The translations under genes were made by a program, and so were the position numbers. Below the pieces are notes generated by a model. That model ran no database searches. It saw nothing but the letters and a program-made list of their open reading frames with translations, and was not told the DNA's origin. From Paenibacillaceae bacterium (lineage in GTDB: Bacteria > Bacillota > Bacilli > Paenibacillales > NBRC-103111), in assembly GCA_029256185.1 (NCBI GenBank), contig JAQSYI010000021.1:1-64000 (forward strand): a DNA stretch of 64,000 nucleotides, written 5' to 3'. Below are positions 1-7,925 of the stretch, piece after piece (the stretch's first letter is position 1; every line of letters begins with the position of its first letter).

Positions 1-96
1 ACTGCGCAAGGTGAAGAACGTCGGAAAGCCGTATGCGGGAAAACCGCACGTACGGTTTGATGAGGAGGGGCTGGTATCCCCAGCCCTTTACTCTAC
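1..96 (+). mobile_element. 3' end of a group II intron (domains V and VI)
   Basis: The sequence shows a domain-V-like hairpin at 27-58: an arm beginning AGCCGTATGCGG, a short A-rich loop, and a returning arm CCGCACGTACGGTTT with the two-base bulge typical of domain V. A second hairpin (about 60-92, GGGCTGG pairing with CCAGCCC) ends in a TTTACTCTAC-like tail and fits domain VI with a bulged branch-point A. This order and the tail are characteristic of bacterial group II introns. The intron body and any reverse transcriptase/maturase gene would lie left of the window. The exact 3' splice site (near 96) is inferred. The interrupted target cannot be named. Confidence 0.75.
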
Positions 97-289
97 AAGG
101 GACTGCGACGGCGCTAGCGATGCATTAAATGTAACGGGATAAGTACCTCTATTTGCGGCCAAAGCTGCCAAGAACGTGGAGATTTTGTCATCAAAAGCGG
201 GTGCTAATTTCCTCGCAGTTCCCAAGGAGCGCCCAGCCGGAGTGATGCTGCACGGCCGGCTGCTGATTTATTCCTGCCTCAAGCGCGCA
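97..289. other. Unassigned sequence downstream of the group II intron
   Basis: This is the presumed 3' exon side of the intron. A short open frame continues from the junction but ends at a TAA at 140-142. The open frame that follows (from 143) has no convincing ribosome binding site and runs into the repeats and the antisense of ftsW. An imperfect CAGCCGG/CCGGCTG hairpin lies at about 234-263. I recognise no gene here. It may be the remnant of the interrupted locus. Confidence 0.4.
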
Positions 290-330
290 AAAGAACCTGA
301 AGGTACTTGCCTGTCAGGTTCTTTTCTTTT
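290..330. terminator. Bidirectional rho-independent terminator, end of ftsW
   Basis: An 11-bp perfect stem (AAAGAACCTGA at 290-300 with TCAGGTTCTTT at 314-324) is flanked by A-rich sequence on the left and T-rich sequence on the right. It can therefore end transcripts in either direction. It lies downstream of the leftward ftsW gene. Confidence 0.7.
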
Positions 331-411
331 ATGCATAGCGTCTGAAGGTGCTCGTCCGCCAGGTTCTTTTCTTTTGTGCATAGTGTCTGAAGGTGCGCCC
401 GCCAGGCCTTT
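296..411. repeat. 45-bp direct tandem repeat, about 2.6 copies
   Basis: Units start at 296, 341 and 386. Each begins with CTGAAGGT and, in the two full copies, continues through a CAGGTTCTTTTCTTTT core to TGCATAG. The third unit is cut off after about 26 bp. Only the first copy completes the terminator hairpin, because the left arm lies just outside the repeat. The array looks like duplication of the right arm and T-tract of the terminator. Confidence 0.8.
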
Positions 412-443
412 CTCCGTAGTGCCAAGTCATGATGGGCAGGCCT

Positions 444-1646
444 TTACCCGGAGACGGTATGCCTGCGGGCAGAGGCTTTGGCCCGGCCGGAGCCGCTCCC
501 TGATAACGCCTCCTGCGCGGCTTTGTTGTAATCCCGGGAGATGCCCAGCAGGATGCCAAGGCTTGCAAGAGTTACCATCACGGAAGTTCCCCCATAGCTG
601 ATCAGCGGCAGGGTGACGCCCGTCAGCGGAATGGAATTGGTTACTCCGCCAATATTGATCAGGGACTGGATGGCCATGGTGCCGATAATGCCGATTCCCA
701 GCAGGCTTCCGAAGGTGTCCGAGCAGCGCAGGGCAACGATGAAGCCCCGCCAGATAAACAGCAGGTATACGATGATAAAGATCGAGCTCCCAATGAACCC
801 CAGCTCCTCCCCGATAATGGAGAAGATAAAGTCATTATGAGGCGCAGGCAGAAAGTGCAGCTTCTGAATGCTCTGGCCAAAGCCCGCTCCCGTAAGTCCC
901 CCATGACCAAACGCCAGCAAGGATTGCACAATATGGAACCCGTCTCCTCTCTCATCCACCCATGGGTCGAGGAAGGTGGTGATACGGGCGATGCGGTACC
1001 CGCCAAGAATATCGGGATCAATCAAATACATGATGAAGAAGACAATGGAGCCCAAGGCCGCCAAGGCTGTCCCCAGCATCAGCAAATGCTTGAGGTTTGC
1101 TCCTCCCACCACGATGACCAATAGTGCGCCCATGGCCAGAATCATGGCTGAGCCCAGGTCAGGCTGCTGCAGAATCAGGAAAACAACCAGACCAATCACA
1201 AGCAGGGCAGGCAGCAGGCCTTGCTTGAAATCACGGAACTTTTCTTCCTTCTTGGCAATCATCGCCGCAAGGAACATGACGATGCCAACTTTGGCGAATT
1301 CCGCGGGCTGGAGCTGGAGGCCGCCAATCATAAACCAGCTCTTGGCGCCCTTACTCTCATAACCGACAACGAGCACCAAAAACAAGGAAATCAGAATCAT
1401 GGTAAATATGGGGCCCGTCCACTTGCGCAGGGTAGAAAAATGTATATTCATGACGATAAACATGCCGATAATGCCGAGAACGATGCCCAGGACTTGTTTC
1501 TTGGTGTAAAACAGGGAATCTCCCTGATACCAGTAGGTGGCGGACATGGAGCTGGCGCTGAATACCATAATCAGGCCAAAGGAGACAAGAATCAATGTGA
1601 GCAGCAGCAGCAGAAAATCAGGCGTGCCCCGGCGCGGCGGATTCAT
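444..1646 (-). CDS. ftsW: SEDS-family peptidoglycan glycosyltransferase FtsW
   Basis: 400-residue polytopic membrane protein of the SEDS family (FtsW/RodA/SpoVE). These proteins polymerise lipid II into glycan strands together with a class B penicillin-binding protein, here probably at the division septum. About ten hydrophobic segments are visible. Family landmarks include QPAEFAK, QQPDLGSA, the GDGFHIVQSLLAFGHGGLTG loop and the C-terminal LPLISYGGTS motif. The ATG at 1646 is chosen because GGAGGG sits 5 bases upstream; a longer reading from a TTG at 1661 has no such site. The Ser/Gly/Arg-rich tail is cytoplasmic. The gene stands alone on the minus strand, outside any mur cluster, which fits FtsW better than SpoVE. 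The two paralogs are hard to tell apart by sequence alone. Confidence 0.9.
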   Translation of the reverse strand: MNPPRRGTPDFLLLLLTLILVSFGLIMVFSASSMSATYWYQGDSLFYTKKQVLGIVLGIIGMFIVMNIHFSTLRKWTGPIFTMILISLFLVLVVGYESKGAKSWFMIGGLQLQPAEFAKVGIVMFLAAMIAKKEEKFRDFKQGLLPALLVIGLVVFLILQQPDLGSAMILAMGALLVIVVGGANLKHLLMLGTALAALGSIVFFIMYLIDPDILGGYRIARITTFLDPWVDERGDGFHIVQSLLAFGHGGLTGAGFGQSIQKLHFLPAPHNDFIFSIIGEELGFIGSSIFIIVYLLFIWRGFIVALRCSDTFGSLLGIGIIGTMAIQSLINIGGVTNSIPLTGVTLPLISYGGTSVMVTLASLGILLGISRDYNKAAQEALSGSGSGRAKASARRHTVSG

Positions 1647-1739
1647 GGCAGCCCTCCGCAATCCGGGCTCTTGACACCGGTATTCTCAAGTATCACGCGA
1701 AACGCCTCCACCATAAGGTTTTTTACAGAATTTATAATA

Positions 1740-1768
1740 ATGATAGTCGCTTTTCCCCGGTTCCGCAA
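1740..1768 (-). promoter_or_regulatory. Putative sigma-A promoter of ftsW
   Basis: On the minus strand TTGCGG (1768-1763) and TATCAT (1745-1740) are separated by 17 bp. The -10 matches the consensus at 5 of 6 positions but the -35 is weak. It lies about 95 bp upstream of the ftsW start codon. Confidence 0.4.
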
Positions 1769-1819
1769 GGCTAATCCATTGTTGGCGCTGAAACAGGCGG
1801 ACAGTTTGTTCCATTGAGG

Positions 1820-1848
1820 GTGAAACCGGTCGCGGCTTCTGGTACAAT
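1820..1848 (+). promoter_or_regulatory. Putative extended -10 sigma-A promoter of the M20 amidohydrolase gene
   Basis: GTGAAA (1820-1825) and TACAAT (1843-1848) are 17 bp apart, and the -10 is preceded by TGG, giving an extended -10 (TGGTACAAT). Transcription would start near 1855, leaving a leader of about 25 nt before the ATG at 1880. Confidence 0.6.
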
Positions 1849-1879
1849 GGACCGTAGACAACGAGCGGAGGGATTTGGA

Positions 1880-3055
1880 ATGAGTGCAGGAGAGAGGCTA
1901 CTGGAGCTCTATCCGGATATGATAGGCTGGCGCAGGCATCTGCACCGCAATCCGGAGCTGTCTTACCAAGAGGAAAGGACCGCAGCTTTCATTGCACAGA
2001 AGCTGGAACAGTTCGGGATCAAGGTAACCCGCAATGTAGGCGGATATGGCGTAGTAGGCGATTTGGACGGCCCCAAAGCGGGTCCCCGGGTGGCGCTGCG
2101 TGCGGATATGGATGCGCTCCCGATTCAAGACGAGAAAAGCTGTGCGTATGCCTCGGAGGTTCCGGGAGTTATGCATGCCTGCGGCCATGACGGGCATGTG
2201 GCTGCCCTGCTGGGAGCGGCCCAATGGCTTGCAGAAAAGCGGGATTTACTGGCCGGCAGCGTCCGGTTTATTTTTCAGCCAGCGGAAGAATTGAGTCCGG
2301 GAGGAGCTGCTCCCATGATTCGCGACGGTGTGCTCGACGGAGTGGATGTGATTTATGGAGCCCACCTGTGGACACCGTTCCCTGTAGGCGAAGTTTATAC
2401 GAGGAGCGGTCCCATCATGGCTGCGGCGGATGAGTTTATGTTGGAGATCATCGGCCGCGGCGGGCATGGAGGACTGCCCCATGAGACGGTGGACAGCCTT
2501 GTGGTGGCCTCCCATCTGGTGATTAACCTTCAGTCTATTGTGAGCCGCAATCTTAACCCTGTAGAGCCCAGCGTCATTTCCGTCGGTTCCTTTCACGGAG
2601 GAACAGGATTCAACGTGATTGCGGAGCGGTCCTTGTTAAATGGAACGGTGCGCACCTTCAAGCAGGAGCTGAGGGATCAAGCCCAGGCCCGGATTGAGAA
2701 GGTAACGGAGGATACCTGCTCCATGTTCGAGGCGACTTACCGTCTGGACTATAAGCTGGGCTATCCCCCGGTCATCAATCATGCCCGGGAGACGGAGCAG
2801 GTATTTGAGACGGGCAAGCGGATATTCGGGGAGGACAAGGTGAAGGAAGCGCCGCTGATCATGGCCGGAGAGGATTTCTCGTTCTATCTGGAGCGGGTGC
2901 CGGGCTGCTTCTTCTTCGTGGGAGCGGGCAACGCCGGCAAGGGGATTACGGCTCCCCACCACCATCCCCGGTTTGATATTGACGAGCAGGCCATTCTGCA
3001 GGCTTCCCGGCTGCTGGCCGAACTGGCTGCCGATAAACTCATTGGCACAAATTAA
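1880..3055 (+). CDS. M20D-family metal-dependent amidohydrolase
   Basis: 391-residue cytoplasmic peptidase/amidohydrolase of the M20D family (relatives: IAA-amino-acid hydrolases, N-acetyldiaminopimelate deacetylase, hippurate hydrolase). They cleave N-acyl amino acids with a di-metal centre. Visible motifs: HRNPELSYQE near residue 22, the ALRADMDALP metal-site motif near 75, HACGHDGH near 100, QPAEE near 133 and the dimerisation/lid domain from about 185 to 295. The C-terminal metal ligand is in APHHHPRFDID. The start at 1880 follows GGAGGG by 7 bases; an upstream in-frame extension is not supported. It lies downstream of its own predicted promoter and is divergent from ftsW. The substrate cannot be decided. 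The motif order supports an active enzyme. Confidence 0.9.
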   Translation: MSAGERLLELYPDMIGWRRHLHRNPELSYQEERTAAFIAQKLEQFGIKVTRNVGGYGVVGDLDGPKAGPRVALRADMDALPIQDEKSCAYASEVPGVMHACGHDGHVAALLGAAQWLAEKRDLLAGSVRFIFQPAEELSPGGAAPMIRDGVLDGVDVIYGAHLWTPFPVGEVYTRSGPIMAAADEFMLEIIGRGGHGGLPHETVDSLVVASHLVINLQSIVSRNLNPVEPSVISVGSFHGGTGFNVIAERSLLNGTVRTFKQELRDQAQARIEKVTEDTCSMFEATYRLDYKLGYPPVINHARETEQVFETGKRIFGEDKVKEAPLIMAGEDFSFYLERVPGCFFFVGAGNAGKGITAPHHHPRFDIDEQAILQASRLLAELAADKLIGTN

Positions 3056-3135
3056 TCAGCATCAGGCTGCTGCACGAAGGGGAAGATATGATCTGCAACT
3101 TGTCATATCATCCTTTTGAGGAGGCGGCTTAACGC

Positions 3136-3573
3136 ATGAACCAGAAGACCGTAAGGGATATTATGTCCAAAGACTGTGTGACGGTAACCTTGAAGGACAA
3201 CGTGTATGAAGTGGCTGTAGCCATGGCTAAGCAGGATATCGGTTTTGTGCCGGTAGTGGAGGGCAAGCAACTAATCGGCGTCATTACGGACCGTGACCTG
3301 GTAGTGCGCGGTTACGCGGAGAAGAATGAGGGCTCTTCCAAGGTGGAGAAGGTGATGAGCCGGGATGTCACAACAGTTACGCCGGATACCAGCGTGGAAG
3401 AGGCGGCCAAGCTGATGGCCAAGAAGCAGATCCGCCGTCTGCCTGTGGTGGAGAACGGCAATCTGGTGGGTGTGGTGGCAATCGGCGATTTGGCCGTGAG
3501 GGATAAGTTTGAGAATGAAGCCGGAGAGGCACTTGGCAAAATTTCCGAGAAAGAATTTTCCTCAGTCCAATAA
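3136..3573 (+). CDS. CBS-domain pair protein
   Basis: 145-residue protein made almost entirely of two CBS motifs (about residues 6-62 and 72-128), forming one Bateman module. Each repeat has the IMS/VMS start, an F/RxLPVV core (GFVPVVEGKQLIGVITDRD and RRLPVVENGNLVGVVA) and a DL end. Such stand-alone modules bind adenine nucleotides (AMP, ATP, NAD or SAM) and act as sensors or modulators. Many Bacillales carry several (YhcV- or YlbB-like). GAGGAGG lies about 12 bases before the ATG. The gene is followed by a clear terminator, so it is probably monocistronic or the end of a two-gene unit with the amidohydrolase. No effector domain is present and the ligand is unknown. Confidence 0.88.
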   Translation: MNQKTVRDIMSKDCVTVTLKDNVYEVAVAMAKQDIGFVPVVEGKQLIGVITDRDLVVRGYAEKNEGSSKVEKVMSRDVTTVTPDTSVEEAAKLMAKKQIRRLPVVENGNLVGVVAIGDLAVRDKFENEAGEALGKISEKEFSSVQ

Positions 3574-3589
3574 AGCAGGAATCAAACAG

Positions 3590-3622
3590 CTCTCCTCCGT
3601 TTTTTGCGGAGGGGAGTTTCTT
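3590..3622 (+). terminator. Rho-independent terminator after the CBS gene
   Basis: Inverted repeat CTCTCCTCCG (3590-3599) / CGGAGGGGAG (3607-3616), with one G-T pair, followed by TTTCTT. Confidence 0.75.
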
Positions 3623-3640
3623 GCTGTTGCGATTATTTTT

Positions 3641-3955
3641 GCAAAAATAGTAACTGCTCCGCTATCTGTTTGGAAAAATGGTGTTATTTCGCTCCATTTT
3701 CCTCGACTCGAATCCGTTGCTCGTCTTCACGACGCACAATTCCAACAATGGATGGCTGGATATGGGGAGTGCGGAATGTAAAAATGCAGTTATTTCATGG
3801 GCAACTGCTGCAACGGAAGGTCAGCCTGTAAAAATACAGTTATATCACGCGGATTTCATTTTTTCGGCGGTTTTAAGTAAAAATAACTGCACTTTTGCAG
3901 GTAGAGAGCGAAAAAGAGGGTTCGCGGCCCAAAATACCTGCATTTTTGCAGGTAG
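3641..3955. repeat. Cluster of short AAAAATGCAGTTAT-type intergenic repeats
   Basis: The 690-bp gap between the CBS gene and the helicase gene has no credible gene. It holds several related motifs at roughly 50-bp spacing: GTAAAAATGCAGTTATTTCA near 3779, GTAAAAATACAGTTATATCA near 3829, GTAAAAATAACTGCACTTTT near 3877 and an AATACCTGCATTTTTGCAGG variant near 3931. A more degenerate one lies near 3643. The last two contain the local palindrome TGCAnnnTTGCA. A second motif, CGCTCCATTTTCC, occurs at about 3692 and 4082. Their arrangement suggests a degenerate dispersed intergenic repeat family rather than coding sequence. Confidence 0.6.
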
Positions 3956-4265
3956 TCGCTGGATCCGCGTTAGAATAGCACCTGAAACCCTTGCCTTTGG
4001 CTGGAGCGGGCGCGCCATCCGGACCGCACATCCGTTATTTTTCCCATTAGCACGCTTATGGACATTTCACGGGCACATTCCGCTCCATTTTCCCCGGTTT
4101 TGCCGCCGCAAGAGGGGCTGAATTCCGTAAAGGATTGCGAATAGCTGGGTCGCTACAAAAACTGCGGGTAAAAATAAGCCCCTCCAGGGGCATACTGGCA
4201 ATAACGAAAGCAGGCCGTCCAGTTACGGAATGCTTTGGCAAATTGCTATAGCTGGAGGGATAGAT

Positions 4266-6122
4266 ATGAAGTGGTTGTCCAGTGAGCCTCCGCTCCTGAT
4301 TCAGAAGGATCTGTCCGTGTGGCTTGCGGCAAACCATCCCGAGGCGGATTCAGCCAAGGAAATGCTGGCGCAGTTCGCGGAATTGGCTAAAAGTCCGGGC
4401 CATCTTCACCTGTACAGAATTACGCCGTTGTCTCTGTGGAATGCGGCTTCCTCCGGTCTGGAGCCAGAGCAAATCTGCCGCTTCCTTCACAGTTCAAGCA
4501 AACTGGGGCTGCCGCAAACGGTCAGAGCGGAGATCAGAAGTACGATGGGCAGATACGGATTATTCCGGCTGGAGAGTGACGGAACGGGCTGCTTGCTGCT
4601 CCAGGCTTCGGAGGAGGAGGCGCTGGCCCGGGTTGCAGCAAGCCCATCTGTCAGCCGTCTGCTGGTCAAGCAGCGAAGCGCCTTGGCATGGGAGGTTAAC
4701 GGCACGGACCGGGGCAGGCTGAAGCAGGAGCTGGTCCGTCTGGGTTATCCGGTGGAGGACTTGGCAGGCTTTCTCCCCGGTGAACCGCTCCTGTTCTCTC
4801 TGCGGGAAAAATCGGGCAGCGGCGCCCGGTTTGTCCTGCGCGGGTATCAGCAACAAGCGGTGCATGCGTTCACCCGTCAGGGCAATGCCTGCGGCGGCAG
4901 CGGGGTATTGGTGCTGCCCTGCGGAGCCGGCAAAACAGTGGTGGGCATCGCCATCATGGAGCAATACGGTGCGGAGACGCTGATTGTGACTCCCAACAGC
5001 ACCGCTGCCAGTCAATGGAGACGGGAGCTTCTGGACAAGACGGATCTGCAGGAGGAGCAGATTGGGGAATACAGCGGAGCGCGCAAGGAAGTGCGTCCCG
5101 TTACCATAGCCACGTACCAGGTGCTGACCCACAGAACGGGAGCTGAATCCGCTCTTGTGCATATGGAGCTTTTTGCCAAACGCAATTGGGGTTTGATTAT
5201 CTATGACGAGGTTCATCTGCTGCCTGCCCCTGTGTTCCGGATGACAGCCGAACTTGCGGCCAGGAGGCGCCTGGGGCTCACCGCTACGCTTATTAGGGAG
5301 GATGGCAACGAAGCGGACGTATTTTCTCTGGTGGGACCCAAGCGCTTTGAAGCGCCGTGGAAACGACTGGAGGAGGAGGGGTGGCTGGCCAGAGTGACCT
5401 GCACAGAGATAAGGGTCCGCTTCGACTCCAAAACCATGGAGCGGTATTCCCGTGCTCTGGCCAGAGAAAGGATCCGGATCGCCGGAGAGAATCCGCAGAA
5501 GCTTGCGGTGGTCCGGCAGATTCTGGAGAAGCATGGCCATGAGCGCGTGCTGATTATCGGCCAGTACCTGGATCAGCTGCGCATGATCTCCCAAGAAACG
5601 GCTGCTCCGCTGATTTCGGGGGAAATGAAGCATGAGGAGCGGGAACGGATGTTTGCCGGCTTCCGGAACGGGGCCATTCCCAGACTGGTCGTGTCCAAGG
5701 TGGCCAATCTTGCTGTTGATCTGCCCGACGCGGCTGTCGCCATCCAGGTATCGGGGAGCTTCGGCTCCCGACAGGAGGAAGCGCAGCGGCTGGGAAGGAT
5801 TCTCCGGCCCAAGGGCGGGGACAATCAAGCGCAATTCTACACTCTGGTCACACAGGACTCCAAGGAGCAGGAATTCGCTTTGAACCGGCAGTTGTTCCTG
5901 CTGGAGCAAGGGTACCGGTATGAGATCATCCAAGAGGACGCAGCGGTAAAAAGCGGAGAGGCAGCGGAAGCTCGTCTGGACCAACCCGCGCCGCTGGACC
6001 AACCCGCACTGCTGGACGAACCCGCACCGCTGGACGAACCCGCGACTCGGCAGGCGATGGCAGCTGTCTGTGTTCAGACCGCAGCCTTCAGTCCCGAGGG
6101 GCCTGACGGTGCCATGCCATGA
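4266..6122 (+). CDS. XPB-type superfamily 2 DNA helicase
   Basis: 618-residue ATP-dependent helicase of the XPB/Ssl2 (Rad25) type, which unwinds DNA 3' to 5' and in other lineages serves in repair or transcription. An N-terminal XPB-like region (residues 1 to about 190) precedes motif I PCGAGKT at 218-224, the DEVH box at 314-317, TAT (motif III) near 340 and motif VI RLGRILRPKGG near 508. The start at 4266 follows GGAGGG by 6 bases. The C-terminal tail (about 570-595) is a short low-complexity repeat of LDQPAP/LDEPAP units, likely disordered. Its stop overlaps the next gene (ATGA at 6119-6122), implying translational coupling. The pair with a Helicase_C_3-like protein resembles the mycobacterial Rv0861c-Rv0862c arrangement. 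The role in this organism is not known. Confidence 0.88.
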   Translation: MKWLSSEPPLLIQKDLSVWLAANHPEADSAKEMLAQFAELAKSPGHLHLYRITPLSLWNAASSGLEPEQICRFLHSSSKLGLPQTVRAEIRSTMGRYGLFRLESDGTGCLLLQASEEEALARVAASPSVSRLLVKQRSALAWEVNGTDRGRLKQELVRLGYPVEDLAGFLPGEPLLFSLREKSGSGARFVLRGYQQQAVHAFTRQGNACGGSGVLVLPCGAGKTVVGIAIMEQYGAETLIVTPNSTAASQWRRELLDKTDLQEEQIGEYSGARKEVRPVTIATYQVLTHRTGAESALVHMELFAKRNWGLIIYDEVHLLPAPVFRMTAELAARRRLGLTATLIREDGNEADVFSLVGPKRFEAPWKRLEEEGWLARVTCTEIRVRFDSKTMERYSRALARERIRIAGENPQKLAVVRQILEKHGHERVLIIGQYLDQLRMISQETAAPLISGEMKHEERERMFAGFRNGAIPRLVVSKVANLAVDLPDAAVAIQVSGSFGSRQEEAQRLGRILRPKGGDNQAQFYTLVTQDSKEQEFALNRQLFLLEQGYRYEIIQEDAAVKSGEAAEARLDQPAPLDQPALLDEPAPLDEPATRQAMAAVCVQTAAFSPEGPDGAMP

Positions 6123-7885
6123 AGCTGGGCTCCCTGTTGGCGGGTATGCCCCGTTCGTCTGCAGAGCATCTGCGGGCATTTTCCGGGCAGGGGGACAGTT
6201 GCTCCGGCCCGGAGCCGGGGAGCTGCGGTGATGCTGTCTCCGGTCTTGTCCTGCGCCTTGCATCGGCCCAGGCGCTGGCTGATTGTCTGGAGAGGCTGAA
6301 GCCCTGGATGAGACAGGTGCTGAAGATTGTGATCCGCAAATTCGGTTCTCTGCCCTTCGAGGAGAACGGTCTGGAACAGGCTGCTCTGGAAGAAGGCTTG
6401 AGCGGGGCCCATGTCAAGTCCGCGCTGCTGGCCATGAGGCGCTGCGGAATTGTATTCGCGCTCCGCAAGGCGTGGCGTGAGGAACTGCTGGTGATTCCCG
6501 AGGAGGCGCTGCCGGTCTGGGTCAGCCTGCTGTTCCCCGGAGCGTTGACGGAGGCGGCGGATTCCATGCAAGAGCGAGGGGAGTCCGTCGGCGAAGCGGG
6601 CTGCGCCGCGTATGATGTGCTGTACCTGATGCATATGGCAGACAACGGCCAATTGAAAACGACAAGACAAGGAGAGCTTGCCAAGCCAGCCCTCCGCAAG
6701 CTTCAAGAAGGCCTGGCGGTTTCCGGAGAAGAGGCGGGTCTGTGCCCGGAAAAGCAGGTGCTTCGCATGGCCCGGTCCTCCGGTCTCTTGGCGGAGCGCC
6801 CGGCTGCATCTGGCTTGCAGCCAAGCGTGGCTGCATTGGTTTCGTGGTTGAGCCGGAGCGTGGCTGATGTACAGCGGGAGCTGTACGGTCATTGGAAGCA
6901 GACCGGGAGTGACGAAGCAGAGGCCTGGCAGTTGATCGCAAGTGCCTGCATAGAGCAGGCGGCTCCCAACCGCTGGTACAGGCTCGATCTGCTATTTGAA
7001 TGGCTCCGGGACTGTGGTATGATAAAAGACATAGCTGACAATCTGCAGCAGGATTTTGTCCGCAGCTGCCTGATTCCCATGCAGGCTTTCGGCTGGATCC
7101 GTCTGTTGCTGCTTGACGGTTGTCTGGCGTTCTCCATTCCCTTCTCCCTGAGCGGGGAATCTGGGCAAGCTGCTGACGGGTATGACGGTTTTATCGTGCA
7201 ATCCGATCTGGAGATCGTGGTTCCGCCCTACCCTCCTCTCAGTCTGCTGTGGGAGCTGCTGAATTGGAGCGAGCTTGCAAGCCGGGGCCAAATTTCGGTT
7301 TTCCGCCTGACGGGAAACAGTGTCCGCAGGGCGGCGGAGCGGGGCATTGCCGCAGATTCGATTAACCGGATCTTGCAGCGGCACAGTCTGGTTCCTGTGG
7401 AACCGGCGGTTACGCTTGCTGTCAAGGAATGGTGCGGCGGCCGGGAACAAGGGGCGGAGTGCTCGGCTATGTTCATTCTTGCCGAGAAGCAGGCAACCGG
7501 TGATGGAGAGATGGGACAAGACATTGCCGGCAGAGTCCCGCTTGAAGAAGCCCGGGCTCCGGAGCTGGCCTGTCTTCCGGTCCCTGCTGCCGCTTCAGCA
7601 GAAGCCGCGGCCGCGTTATGGAAGGACGTCCCCGTTGCCTGGTGGCGGACTCCGGCGCGTTACCATCCCTCAACGGAAAAGGAACTGGCGCGCAAAGCGA
7701 TTGAGCGCAAAGCCATGCTGGGCTTGACCCGCGGTGCTTCCGTCGAGGAGCGAGTTGTCCCTCTTTCCCTCCGGGAAGCGGAGAACGGCTGGCGGATGGA
7801 GGCCATGCTGGGAACCGGCAGAATAAGTCTGCAGCCGGGAGATTGGACGCAAATAAGGCTTGTCATTCCGGGTATGAATGATTAA
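6119..7885 (+). CDS. Helicase-associated protein (XPB/Ssl2 N-terminal-like, Helicase_C_3 type)
   Basis: 588-residue protein without a P-loop, translated from an ATG overlapping the stop of the XPB gene. The segment GFIVQSDLEIVVPP near residue 355 matches the hallmark of Helicase_C_3/XPB-Ssl2-like regions. Such regions occur in XPB partners of actinobacteria and in the damage-recognition domain of XPB. The first ~330 residues look like winged-helix or helical repeats (for example SGAHVKSALLAMRRCGIVFALR). The last ~100 residues carry a WWRTPARYHPSTEKEL segment. The likely role is a DNA-binding or regulatory partner of the helicase; this is inferred from family and context. The sequence is rich in Ala, Glu and Gly and diverges quickly, so family assignment rests on the short motif and the gene pairing. 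Confidence 0.65.
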   Translation: MKLGSLLAGMPRSSAEHLRAFSGQGDSCSGPEPGSCGDAVSGLVLRLASAQALADCLERLKPWMRQVLKIVIRKFGSLPFEENGLEQAALEEGLSGAHVKSALLAMRRCGIVFALRKAWREELLVIPEEALPVWVSLLFPGALTEAADSMQERGESVGEAGCAAYDVLYLMHMADNGQLKTTRQGELAKPALRKLQEGLAVSGEEAGLCPEKQVLRMARSSGLLAERPAASGLQPSVAALVSWLSRSVADVQRELYGHWKQTGSDEAEAWQLIASACIEQAAPNRWYRLDLLFEWLRDCGMIKDIADNLQQDFVRSCLIPMQAFGWIRLLLLDGCLAFSIPFSLSGESGQAADGYDGFIVQSDLEIVVPPYPPLSLLWELLNWSELASRGQISVFRLTGNSVRRAAERGIAADSINRILQRHSLVPVEPAVTLAVKEWCGGREQGAECSAMFILAEKQATGDGEMGQDIAGRVPLEEARAPELACLPVPAAASAEAAAALWKDVPVAWWRTPARYHPSTEKELARKAIERKAMLGLTRGASVEERVVPLSLREAENGWRMEAMLGTGRISLQPGDWTQIRLVIPGMND

Positions 7886-7925
7886 CACGCAATTGATTCG
7901 ATAGATGGCAGAGGAGTGTGAAGCT

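Noticed and set aside
176..601. 141-codon open frame on the plus strand at the left end
   Set aside because: It starts at a GTG without ribosome binding site, crosses the 45-bp repeats and terminator, and overlaps the end of ftsW on the other strand. A possible remnant of the intron-interrupted gene, but nothing supports a protein.
4560..6263. 567-codon open frame antisense to the XPB gene
   Set aside because: It mirrors the GC-rich codon pattern of the helicase gene and has no family motif or ribosome binding site; the plus-strand helicase motifs are decisive.
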